From JBBITI01 sp963735055 (GTDB taxonomy: Bacteria; Chloroflexota; Dehalococcoidia; Dehalococcoidales; UBA2162): DNA of 64,000 nt. The stretch is from contig CAVTJN010000019.1 in assembly GCA_963735055.1 (NCBI GenBank), positions 496,001 to 560,000 of the forward strand, written 5' to 3'. Below the pieces are notes generated by a model. That model did no database searches, had not been told where the DNA came from, and saw nothing but the letters and a program-made list of their open reading frames with translations. Made by a program: the position numbers and the translations under genes. The first letter of the stretch is position 1, and each line of letters starts with the position of its first letter. Shown here piece by piece: positions 16,808 through 24,963 of the stretch.

Positions 16808-18132
16808 ATGAAGAGTCGAACACCTGATACCACTGAGAAAGAGCCGGCGCTTTCCGACACACCCACGGGGGCCGGCCCCAAGGTTGGCCGTTTCAGCCTG
16901 AGAAGCGTCCGCACATTTGAGTCGCTCAAGAGCTCGGGTTACCGTTTCTATTTCTTCGGCATGGTCGGGCAATGGGGCGCCATGAACATGCAGATGGTCA
17001 CCAAGTCCCTTCTTCTGTATCGTTTAACCGGTTCCGCCGCCATGCTCGGCATCATGGCCCTGGCAACGGCGATACCGCAGATACTGCTCTCGCTGTTCGG
17101 AGGAGCCATCGCCGACCGGGTCAGCAAGAAAGTCGTCCTTCAGATCGGCCAACTCGCCTCGGCCCTTGTTTCTCTCAGCGTTGGGGTGGCACTGACGACC
17201 GGTTACCTGAGTCCGGACAATCCGGGATCGTCGTGGGTATTGATCGCGCAATCAGCCGCCCAGGGCAGCATTATGGCTCTGATGATGCCGTCCCGCTCTG
17301 CCATCATTCCCGAGATAGTAGGACCGGGACAAGTGATGAACGCCATGGCCCTGAACAGTCTGGGCATGAACACCCTCCGTCTACTGGCCCCTGCTGCCGC
17401 CGGTTTTATCATTGACTTCACCGGGTTCGCGGCCATCTTCTTCTCGATGGCCGGACTTTACCTTATGGCTGTGGTGCTCACCAGTTTCATTCGCACCAGG
17501 CCGGTCGCCGTGCAGCCCATCGGTACCCGCAAAGGCACCATGAGCGACATAGTGGAGGGGTTGAAGTACATCTGGCACGAAAGCACGACTGATTCATGAT
17601 CCTGGCCTTCACCCTGATTGTCGTGATCCTGTCCATGCCCTACCAGATGCTGATGCCAATCTTCGTTGACGACATCCTGCAGGTTGGAGCATCCGGCATG
17701 GGCCTGCTCATGAGCATCTCAGGAATTGGGGCAATGACCGGTTCCCTTATATTAGCCTCAATACCTAACAAGAAGAGGGGCGTGTTGCTCCTGGGGAGCA
17801 GCCTGCTGCTCGGCTTGGCTCTGGCCGCCTTTGCTTTTTCCCGCTCGATGGCCCTGTCGATGGGCATCATGGTCTTCGTGGGTCTTGGGCAGGCCGGACG
17901 TATGACCCTTGGTACAACATTGCTGCAGTCCTACGCCGACGAGAGGTATTTCGGACGGGTTATGAGCATCAACATGATTGATATGGGTTTGAGCAGCCTC
18001 GGGACTTTTGTTGCAGGCTTGATCGCCCAGGATATCGGCGCCGACCTGGCGATCGGCGGGTTTGCCGCCATTCTCGCCGTCGCGTCACTCCTTTCCCTCG
18101 TGTTCCTTCGGCGGGTGAGGAGGCTCGACTAG
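16808..18132 (+). CDS. MFS transporter (EntS/MFS_3-like exporter), one frame break
   Basis: About 440 residues in two frames form one 12-helix transporter. The first part (to about 17590) has helices 1-6 with the loop GGAIADRVSKKVVLQIGQ, which carries the MFS motif A. The second part (from about 17596) continues with MILAFTLIVVILSMPYQ through helices 7-12. The break lies in GCACGACTGATTCATGATCC near 17585-17595, where dropping one base joins HESTT to FMILAFTL. The group exports siderophores, macrolides or similar compounds; the substrate here is unknown. Confidence 0.85.
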
Positions 18133-18159
18133 AGCCGCGCTGACATCTCGTTCCCCCCG

Positions 18160-18189
18160 TTGACTGACACGCCCGCCGGGTAGTAGAAT
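18160..18189 (+). promoter_or_regulatory. Promoter of URO-D paralog 1
   Basis: TTGACT (18160-18165), an 18-bp spacer and TAGAAT (18184-18189), followed by an ACGGAGGAG ribosome-binding site ahead of the ATG at 18246. Confidence 0.5.
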
Positions 18190-18245
18190 CACCGGGACGG
18201 CCGGACACGCGCCCCGATCGGCGATTTCTTACGGAGGAGACCAGA

Positions 18246-19502
18246 ATGGCAGCCAAATCCCCGGCGGAACTCTACGAAGAAAGAGAGAAACGGTTAAGAG
18301 ACGCTATCGAACTCAGGGTCCCGGACCGCGTCCCGATCGTTCTCACCATGAACTACTTCCCCGCCCGGTACGTCGGTGGGCTCACCGTCGCAGACGCCTA
18401 CAGCAACCCGGTCGCTTGGAAACGGGCGACCACGCAGACGGTCCAGGCGCTCGAACCGGACATCCACGCCGCCGCGGCCGGAGGGTCGGGTGGGGCGCTG
18501 GCGGCCCTTTCTCCCAGGCTGTTCAAGTGGGCCGGTGATGGACTGGGACCGAACGTGATGCACCAGTATCTCGAAGGCGAACCGCTCAAGGCGGAAGAAT
18601 ACGACCTGTTCCTGTCCGATCCCGGCGACTTCACCCTGAGGGTCTACCTCCCCCGGGTGTGGAAGAGTCTCGAGCCCCTTGCCCGTCTTCCCTCGCTTCA
18701 ATCCCTGTGGGGAGGATCGACACTGCCCACCCGGGCCGGCGCCTTCAGCCTTCCGGAGGTCAGACAAGCCTTCGAAGCACTCTTCAAGGCAGGCGAAGAA
18801 CAAGAAAAATACGGCCAGGCCGGTGGCAGAATTGATGAAGAACTGGCCAGCCTCGGTTTTCCTTCGCTGTCGCAGGGGAATGCCGCCGTACCATTCGACG
18901 TCATATCGGACCACCTGCGCGGTATGGCCGGGGCCATGTTGGACATGTACCGGTGTCCCGACAAACTGGCTCAGGCGTGCGAATTGATACTGTCACGGTC
19001 CATTTCCACCGGGCTGATGGCCCTGCAGAGCAAGCGCGGCAACCCCAAGCGGGTTGGCAGCGCCCTGCATCGCGGGTCCGACGGTTTCATGGCGTTGAAA
19101 CACTTCGAGAATTACTACTGGGCTACCTTCAAGAAATTGGTCCTGGCCACGACCAACGCCGGGCTTATCCACGTCCCTTTCTACGAGGGGAACTGGGAGC
19201 AGCGCCTTGAATACCTTCTCGAACTGCCCAAAAAGAAGACCATCGCCCGGTTCGCTCTGACCGACATGGTCCGGGCCAAGGCCGCCCTCAAGGGCCACAC
19301 GTGCATCATGGGCGGCGTCCCGCACGGCCTCCTCCAGGTTGGCTCGCCTTCCGAGGTTGAGGACTACTGTAAGAACCTGATCAAGACCTGCGGCAAAGAC
19401 GGTGGTTTGATCATCACCACCAGCACCGGTATCACCCACGAAGCGCGGCCGGAGAATGTCAAGGCGATGATCGATGCGGTCAAAAAGCACGGTAGATATT
19501 AG
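18246..19502 (+). CDS. URO-D superfamily (methyltransferase-like) protein, paralog 1
   Basis: The 418-residue cytoplasmic TIM-barrel protein belongs to the uroporphyrinogen-decarboxylase-like family that includes methylcobamide:CoM methyltransferases (MtaA/MtbA). Shared features are RDAIELRVPDRVPIVL at the start, FYEGNWEQRLEYLLELPK, and ALKGHTCIMGGVPHGLL, whose His/Cys pair lies where MtaA-type enzymes bind zinc. The ending ENVKAMIDAVKKHGRY is shared with the other two paralogs here. True HemE residues are not evident, so haem synthesis is unlikely. A role in methyl transfer from O- or N-methylated substrates is inferred from family; no corrinoid protein gene lies beside it. Confidence 0.82.
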   Translation: MAAKSPAELYEEREKRLRDAIELRVPDRVPIVLTMNYFPARYVGGLTVADAYSNPVAWKRATTQTVQALEPDIHAAAAGGSGGALAALSPRLFKWAGDGLGPNVMHQYLEGEPLKAEEYDLFLSDPGDFTLRVYLPRVWKSLEPLARLPSLQSLWGGSTLPTRAGAFSLPEVRQAFEALFKAGEEQEKYGQAGGRIDEELASLGFPSLSQGNAAVPFDVISDHLRGMAGAMLDMYRCPDKLAQACELILSRSISTGLMALQSKRGNPKRVGSALHRGSDGFMALKHFENYYWATFKKLVLATTNAGLIHVPFYEGNWEQRLEYLLELPKKKTIARFALTDMVRAKAALKGHTCIMGGVPHGLLQVGSPSEVEDYCKNLIKTCGKDGGLIITTSTGITHEARPENVKAMIDAVKKHGRY

Positions 19503-19518
19503 TTCGGCCAGGAGCGCG

Positions 19519-20463
19519 ATGGATAAGATAGCTTCGTCCGAGATAACGGCCGAGAACCTGTACCTCTCCCGTCGCAAGTTCCTGGCGGCCGGCGGCGCCG
19601 CCGTCGCCGGCGCCGCCTTGATGTCTGCCTGTCGCGGTCAAGGTCCCACACCATCAGCCACCGGCTTCTGCGGTGATGCCCGGGCTGAGGCGAGCGCCGA
19701 TGAGCTCGGTGCAAAGCTGACCACCTGCGAGAACGTCACCAACTATAACAATTTCTATGAGTTCTCTCTCGATAAGGAGAATGTCGCCGGCCTCGCCGCG
19801 GGCTTCCGAACGTCGCCCTGGACAGTCGAAGTTGGCGGCCTGGTGAACAAGCCCCGTTCGTTTCAGGTGGATGAACTGCTGAAGACATTCCCGGCTGAAG
19901 AGCGAGTTTACCGGATGCGCTGCGTCGAGGGCTGGTCGATGGTGATCCCGTGGTTGGGCTTCCCCCTCGCCTCCCTCCTCAAGGGAGTAGAACCGACGTC
20001 ACAGGCCAAATACGTCAGATTCGAGACCGTCTTCGACCCCGAGCATATGCCCGGACAACAGGCCCGGAGCATTCAGTTCCCTTATGTCGAAGGGCTGAGG
20101 CTGGACGAAGCCATGCACGGCCTCACCATACTGGCCACGGGGCTCTACGGAAAGCCTCTGCCCGCACAAGACGGAGCCCCGATCCGGCTGGTGGTCCCCT
20201 GGAAGTACGGATTCAAGAGCATCAAGTCGATCGTGAAGATAGAACTCGTCGCCGAGATGCCGGTGTCGGCCTGGATGCGAGAGTCGCCCCAGGAATACGG
20301 CTTCTACGCCAACGTCAACCCCGACGTCGACCACCCCCGGTGGTCTCAGTCGAGTGAGCGACGCATCGGTGAACTAACGCGACGGCCGACGCTGTTGTTC
20401 AACGGTTATGGCACAGAGGTGGCCGGACTCTACGCCGGGATGGATCTGGCCAAGTTCTTCTAA
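19519..20463 (+). CDS. msrP: Molybdopterin-dependent methionine-sulfoxide reductase catalytic subunit (MsrP/YedY-like)
   Basis: The 314-residue precursor has a Tat signal (SRRKFLAAGGAAVAGAALM, ending in a cysteine-containing SAC) and the sulfite-oxidase-type Mo domain. The cysteine in RMRCVEGWSMVIPW is the family Mo ligand; KYVRFETVFDPEHMPGQ and VPWKYGFKSIKSI are typical YedY segments. It starts at ATG 19519 with CCAGGAG upstream and is followed at a TAATG overlap by msrQ. The pair repairs oxidised methionine in exported proteins, with electrons from the membrane. Confidence 0.93.
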   Translation: MDKIASSEITAENLYLSRRKFLAAGGAAVAGAALMSACRGQGPTPSATGFCGDARAEASADELGAKLTTCENVTNYNNFYEFSLDKENVAGLAAGFRTSPWTVEVGGLVNKPRSFQVDELLKTFPAEERVYRMRCVEGWSMVIPWLGFPLASLLKGVEPTSQAKYVRFETVFDPEHMPGQQARSIQFPYVEGLRLDEAMHGLTILATGLYGKPLPAQDGAPIRLVVPWKYGFKSIKSIVKIELVAEMPVSAWMRESPQEYGFYANVNPDVDHPRWSQSSERRIGELTRRPTLLFNGYGTEVAGLYAGMDLAKFF

Positions 20464-21128
20464 TGCAGAGCTCGAGATTCCGGCGCCTGACGGTACTGGT
20501 GCATCCCCTTGCCCTGCTACCCTTCTTCGTGATGGCCGCCGATTTCTGGCGGGGCGGCCTGGGGGCCAACCCGGTCAGGGAAATCCAGCTTCGTACCGGC
20601 ATATACGCCCTCTTCCTCTTGATAGCAACGGTGGCCTGCACGCCACTGTACACCTTGACCGGCTTTCGCTCCGTCCTCCGGCTCCGCCGGACGCTGGGAC
20701 TCTATGCCCTCCTGTACGCCGGCCTGCATTTCCTCAACCTGATCGGCTTGGACTACCTTTTCGACCTCAAATCCCTGTGGCGGGACGTGGCCGAGAAACG
20801 CTACATTCTGGCCGGTTTCCCGGCCTTTCTGATCCTGCTGGCGATGGGTATCACGTCGACCGGCTCGGCGCAAAGAAGATTGGGCAGGAGTTGGAAATGG
20901 ATTCACCGGTTGGTGTACCCGGCGGCTATCCTGGCAGTCGCTCACTACTTCTGGCAGGTTAAAGTCGAGGTGCCGGGACCGGCCATCTACGGCGGTATTC
21001 TGCTCTTACTGCTGCTGGGCAGATTGCCGATCCTAGAGCGGCTGGCCGCCAGACTCCTCCCATGGCGAAGGAGAAACAGAGACACTGCCCCCGGGGACAG
21101 CCATTCAGCGCCGGGCCCGATTCCCTGA
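20463..21128 (+). CDS. msrQ: Heme-binding membrane subunit of the MsrPQ system (MsrQ/YedZ-like)
   Basis: The 221-residue membrane protein of the ferric-reductase-like family has about six hydrophobic segments. Histidines expected to bind haem b are seen in LYAGLHFLNLIGL, WIHRLVYPAAILAVAHYFW and near the N-terminus (VLVHPLALLP). The start codon overlaps the msrP stop. It should pass electrons from the quinone pool or a flavin to MsrP. The 3' end overlaps a convergent small gene by 24 bp. Confidence 0.92.
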   Translation: MQSSRFRRLTVLVHPLALLPFFVMAADFWRGGLGANPVREIQLRTGIYALFLLIATVACTPLYTLTGFRSVLRLRRTLGLYALLYAGLHFLNLIGLDYLFDLKSLWRDVAEKRYILAGFPAFLILLAMGITSTGSAQRRLGRSWKWIHRLVYPAAILAVAHYFWQVKVEVPGPAIYGGILLLLLLGRLPILERLAARLLPWRRRNRDTAPGDSHSAPGPIP

Positions 21129-21329
21129 CGCTTTCCTCACGGCGGCACCCAGGAGCGCCCCGACCGCACCACCGGCGATGTCGCCGACAATGAAGCCAAC
21201 CGCCCCAGCCAGTCCGGCGCCGACCATGCCCCCGATCAACAGCCCGCAAGTCATTCCGATAACGACGTACCAGTCGGCTGGTTTCCGAGCGTTTCGTCTG
21301 TAAGGATCACCCTGGGTGACATCATACAT
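21105..21329 (-). CDS. Small glycine-zipper membrane protein
   Basis: The 74-residue product begins MYDVTQGDPYRRNARKPADW and continues with two adjacent hydrophobic stretches full of GxxxG repeats (GLLIGGMVGAGLAGAVGFIV, then GGAVGALLGAA), ending in a basic tail. Glycine-zipper proteins oligomerise in membranes; no specific function can be given. Convergent overlap with msrQ is the only context. Confidence 0.6.
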   Translation of the reverse strand: MYDVTQGDPYRRNARKPADWYVVIGMTCGLLIGGMVGAGLAGAVGFIVGDIAGGAVGALLGAAVRKASGNRARR

Positions 21330-21503
21330 GCCGTTGGTCCTTCGACTGGGGACCCGCACAGCCCACGGAGAGATTGCCGGGCCCCCCTTTCCGCCAGCCA
21401 TTATATCCGCCGACGCGGACCGGGCGACAAATCAGTGTACCTGCACCCCCGCCATCGTCTTGTTTTTCGCCAAGCCCCGGTTTCCGGTACGGGTGTTACC
21501 GGC

Positions 21504-21509
21504 TATAAT
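21504..21509 (+). promoter_or_regulatory. Perfect -10 box of a leaderless transcript
   Basis: TATAAT ends eight bases before the ATG at 21517, so transcription should begin at or next to the start codon. No Shine-Dalgarno site and no clear -35 are seen. Confidence 0.5.
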
Positions 21510-21516
21510 ACTGACC

Positions 21517-22008
21517 ATGGACGAGAACACAATTCTGCGCGAGAACCTGGTTGCCCTTCTCACCGGCGAGCATGCCCGAACTCCATTCGAAGAAGTGTTT
21601 GCCGAGTTCCCGGAGGACCGAATCAACGACTCCTTCCCGAACTCGTCCTCCACTCCCTGGGACCTACTCGAGCACCTGAGGCTCGCCCAGGAAGACATCC
21701 TCGATTTCATCCGGAATCCCCAATACAAAGAAAAGGAATGGCCGCGGGAATACTGGCCCCCAAAGGGAACCCGGGCAGCCTCTGCGGACTGGAACGCATC
21801 AATCGCCGCCTTCAAGAAGGACTTCACGGATCTCCGGCGGATGATCGAGGACCCCGCCAGGGATTTGTACGCTGAAGTGCCCTGGGGCCAGGGCGAGACT
21901 TTCCTGCGGGAGATCGTCACCGTGTCCAACCACAACGGTTTCCATCTCGGCGAGTTCGCTATGATGCGGCAGGCAATGGGTACGTGGGGCCGAAACCATC
22001 ACGGGTAG
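21517..22008 (+). CDS. DinB-family protein (four-helix metal-binding fold)
   Basis: The 163-residue protein matches the DinB_2 type. TPWDLLEHLRLAQEDILDFI carries the first metal-binding histidine, and VSNHNGFHLGEFAMMRQAMG carries the C-terminal HxxxH-like pair typical of the family. DinB-fold proteins include bacillithiol S-transferases and many proteins of unknown function; this is not DNA polymerase IV. The gene is monocistronic with a predicted leaderless mRNA. Confidence 0.82.
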   Translation: MDENTILRENLVALLTGEHARTPFEEVFAEFPEDRINDSFPNSSSTPWDLLEHLRLAQEDILDFIRNPQYKEKEWPREYWPPKGTRAASADWNASIAAFKKDFTDLRRMIEDPARDLYAEVPWGQGETFLREIVTVSNHNGFHLGEFAMMRQAMGTWGRNHHG

Positions 22009-22029
22009 CCGTTGAGCGAAGCTATCCCC

Positions 22030-22801
22030 TTACCTCGGCTTCCTGCCGGCCCATCCCCGCACTTTGTCCAGCGCCATCTCCGCCCCCCGCACCAGGAACT
22101 TGTCCGCGTCATCCACCGTATTGAATCTGAACCCTCTGTCCAGCGCCCATTCGATGTTATCCAGTGTGGCAAACATGCCGGCGCTCTTGTTATGTCTCCT
22201 CGACGATGACAACACGCGATCGAAAGCCGCCAAGTACCGGGGCTCGTCCCACTTCGGCGGTATGCCAAATCCCAGGCTGCATGAGAGGTCGTAGGGGCCG
22301 ACATAGCAGGCATCAACACCGTCCACCGAGAGAATATCGTCCAGATTGTCGAGCGCCGTCTGCGTCTCAATCTGCACTGCGATGAGCAGTTGATCGTTGG
22401 CCGTGCCGTAGTACTCAGGGTCCAGCATCGCCGCCCGCCTCGGCCCGTAGCCCCGCAGACCTTGTGGCGGGTACTTGCAGGCGCGAACCGCGGCTTCAGC
22501 CTCCTCTCTGGAGTTCACCCAGGGGATGAGGACCCCGTACGCCCCGATATCGAGGACCCGCTTGATGACCACGGGGTCGTTCCATTGCGGCCGAACGATC
22601 GGAACGCAGTCGGTACCCTTCATCGCCTGCATCAGGCTCTGCATTGTCTCAAAACCCAGCGGGCCGTGCTCGGCGTCAAGCAGTATCCAATCAAACCCCA
22701 ACCTGGACAGCCACTCGGTGATATCGGGATGGCCGATCTCGACAAAAGTACCGATCACCGATTCACCCGGCCTTAACCTTCGCCTTGAGCAAGTTCTTCA
22801 T
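22030..22801 (-). CDS. HpcH/HpaI-family aldolase, one frame break near the start
   Basis: About 255 residues of a class II aldolase (HpcH/HpaI; 2-keto-3-deoxy-sugar-acid or 4-hydroxy-2-oxoacid aldolase). Metal and substrate residues are visible in LDAEHGPLGFE, GYGPRRA, AVQIETQTAL and VGPYDLSCSLG. The true start is probably ATG 22799-22801, with GGAGG upstream. The N-terminal MKNLLKAKVKAG then joins ESVIGTFVEIG if one G is removed from GCCGGGTGAATCGG near 22768. The reaction is pyruvate-aldehyde aldol cleavage; the substrate is not determinable. Confidence 0.87.
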
Positions 22802-22977
22802 CGTGTTGTCCTCCAGAGCCGGCAGTCTCCGGCCGGCTGTAGCAACCGGCCGTCTCACCAATCTACTCCCCGCGCCAGGCCGTGTCAAAAACGGAGGACA
22901 GTTCGAAGTTGCTCAAAGCCGGGTCCTCTTTGACACTCCACCGCCGCAGCCACGTCCCCCGTTCTTTGCGCCGGTAC

Positions 22978-23292
22978 ATGTTTATGTATACAGATTTCCA
23001 TAGATGTCGTCTTGGACTGAGGAGAGCCGCTGCCACGGACCGACAGAATGACCTCGCAACGCTCCGGACACTGGTGACCGCTTTCTGTGAACGCGCCGGC
23101 TACCTTATTTCGCCCCAGGCAGACGAGATCCTGCGGGACATCGTGCACATGAAGGAAACCCTGGGTGACTTCTACTGCCCCTGCCAGACTCAGAAGACCT
23201 CGGAAACGGTGTGCGTCTGCCAACCCGTCCGCCAGGGACTGGTCGACATCATGGGAGCCTGTTTTTGCGGGCTGGTATTGAGAAAAGACTAA
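22978..23292 (+). CDS. Ferredoxin:thioredoxin reductase catalytic-subunit-like protein
   Basis: The C-terminal 75 residues carry the FTR catalytic-chain pattern: FYCPCQ, then VCVCQP, then GACFCGLVL, which together supply the [4Fe-4S] cysteines and the active-site disulfide. The preceding ERAGYLISPQADEILRDIV is the helical part of the fold. FTR reduces a thioredoxin disulfide with electrons from ferredoxin. The N-terminus is uncertain; ATG 22978 or 22984 is proposed, and a frame break just upstream is possible. A thioredoxin-fold gene follows 16 bp later, a likely partner. Confidence 0.8.
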   Translation: MFMYTDFHRCRLGLRRAAATDRQNDLATLRTLVTAFCERAGYLISPQADEILRDIVHMKETLGDFYCPCQTQKTSETVCVCQPVRQGLVDIMGACFCGLVLRKD

Positions 23293-23308
23293 CGCGAGGG
23301 AGGGAATC

Positions 23309-23894
23309 ATGTCGGAGATAGGTAGAGTCGTCAACGCACAAAGGTTCACCCAAGGCCTTACGGTCGAGGACTATTTGAGTTCGATCGGTGACAACAAGTC
23401 CCGGTTCGAACCGCACATCAATGCGTTTAAGCTCAGCCCCGCCGATGCCCGTTATTTCGGTGATGTTGTGAAGAGCCTGGGAGCAGTCAAGGTGGTAGGC
23501 ATCGGCGAGGACTGGTGCCCTGACGTCCACCGAGGCCTGCCCATCGTCGCCAGGATCGCCGAAGCCAGCGGCATGGAGTTACGGTTCTTCCTGCGCGACA
23601 AGAACGTCGATCTGATGAACCTGTTTCTCAAAGAAGGCAAGTACCAGTCGATTCCGGTGTTCGCCTTTTTTGACCGCGGATTTCAACCACCTGGGCCACT
23701 GGATCGAGCGGCCGGCAGCGGCCACCAAATTCCAGGACCAGATCCGGGCGGAACTGGCACAGTTGAAACTGAACGAGGACGATACCCGAAAGGCGATGCG
23801 CGAAAGGACGGCGCCGCTGACGGAGAGTTGGCGGCAGGAGACGGTGAGGGAACTCAAGGAACTGCTGTCGCAGTCGGCCACGGGGCCGCGTTGA
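23309..23894 (+). CDS. Thioredoxin-fold protein with a CPDV active site, one frame break
   Basis: The roughly 195-residue thioredoxin_9-like protein has a good ribosome-binding site (GAGGGAGG). Its active site reads GEDWCPDVHRGLP, so the first cysteine is present but the resolving cysteine of a CxxC is replaced by valine. SIPVFAFFD carries the cis-proline of the fold. Near 23682 the frame breaks: removing one G from GACCGCGGATTTC joins FFDR to DFNHLGHWIERPAA and the charged C-terminal helix ending SQSATGPR. Next to an FTR-like gene this suggests a ferredoxin-linked thiol system. Confidence 0.82.
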
Positions 23895-23961
23895 GTCGCA
23901 TCTTAGCCTGAGTCATCGCCTTTAGGTTGTTCGGGGCCTGAGGCCGGAGCCGGTCCGAGAA

Positions 23962-24291
23962 TTAGACGATCCCCTTCAGGAAGACGCTGACATTCCAGAA
24001 TATGATCGCCGTGTAGACCACTACTGATACCACCGTTACCGCCAGTGCATGCCTGGGCCGGATCTTGTGAATGTCCCAGAGGATCAGGGCGGCGAGCAGG
24101 GCTCCCGCCACCTTAATCAACACTGAGTCCGGTCCGGCCATGCCCCTCAAAAACGGATTAGCTTCGTAGCCCAGTCCACTGCTGATCAGGGAACGGCTGA
24201 CCAGACCATCGGTGACGAACAACGCCACCAGGACCGCCAAGAGGTGCGTGATTGTCAGGTCGGACGGCCATTGTAGTGCGGTCTTCAACAT
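23962..24291 (-). CDS. DUF5658-type small membrane protein
   Basis: The 109-residue protein has three or four membrane helices. It carries LFVTDGLVSRSLISSGLGYEANPFLRG, where the ANP motif is typical of DUF5658, then LIKVAGALLAALILW and a last helix (VVVYTAIIFWNVSVFL). It starts at ATG 24291 with GGGA upstream. The function of the family is unknown. The gene lies just downstream of the pilin-like gene on the same strand. Confidence 0.65.
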   Translation of the reverse strand: MLKTALQWPSDLTITHLLAVLVALFVTDGLVSRSLISSGLGYEANPFLRGMAGPDSVLIKVAGALLAALILWDIHKIRPRHALAVTVVSVVVYTAIIFWNVSVFLKGIV

Positions 24292-24379
24292 GGTTCCCTG
24301 CGAGTTCGCTATGGCGGCTAAGCTGTGCGGCGCTTCGCACCGCATCGTCGCCCGCGGCCCATTACCCACGGGTCCAAGC

Positions 24380-24776
24380 TCATCTTGTCCACTCCCCGTG
24401 CCGCGTGTATGTGGGGCCAGGCGGCGCTGACCAGTTGATTCCGGACCAGGTCACCCCAGAAACGCCGATCACAAATCCGGTTGGCCCGTCAAAGAGGTAC
24501 GTCGCCCTGGGCGTCCCCGCCAATACGCCGGTCATCTGGGTTGAGTCGGTGGGCCACGACACCGGTGTCCGCGAGGTAGGCGATAGCGGCCGTCTCCACG
24601 TTGGCCAACTCGGTGTTGGCGGCGTTTCTGGTGCTGCCCTCGACGATTGTGCCGACGTTGGGAATGACGATTCCGGCGAGGAGACCCATTATCGCCACCA
24701 CGATCAGCAACTCGATCATGGTGAAGCCCCGCTGGTCGGTTCCGAATCTCAAGAGCACTCCTTCTGGTCGTGACAT
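24380..24776 (-). CDS. Type IV pilin / pseudopilin precursor, one frame break
   Basis: A short basic leader ends in the prepilin peptidase site RG|FTMIELLIVVAIMGLLAG, with Glu at +5 and the long hydrophobic helix of type IV pilins. The globular part continues (NVETAAIAYLADTGVV). It then shifts frame near 24551-24553, where removing one C of a CCC run joins it to ATDSTQMTGVLAGTPRATYL and a Trp/Pro-rich end, for about 131 residues in all. It is a likely substrate of a type IV pilus or type II secretion-like machine encoded elsewhere. Confidence 0.83.
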
Positions 24777-24963
24777 CGATACGGTTTCTTCATTCTATTG
24801 GCCGCGCCCGGGGGGCGACAATAGGGAGATAGTGCCCCGATGGGGCCGTACTTTCGTTGGAATCGCTGGTCCGGCGGACAGGCTCGTTGTTTTGCAGTGG
24901 CGCGACCTTCGGTCTATTATGGTTTCAGAATCATAAGCCGACTGGTCTTGTTTCGAACCTTTA

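Noticed and set aside
17585..17600. Programmed frameshift between the two halves of the MFS gene
   Set aside because: No slippery heptamer or downstream structure is visible, and many unrelated genes in the window show similar one-base breaks, so an indel error is simpler.
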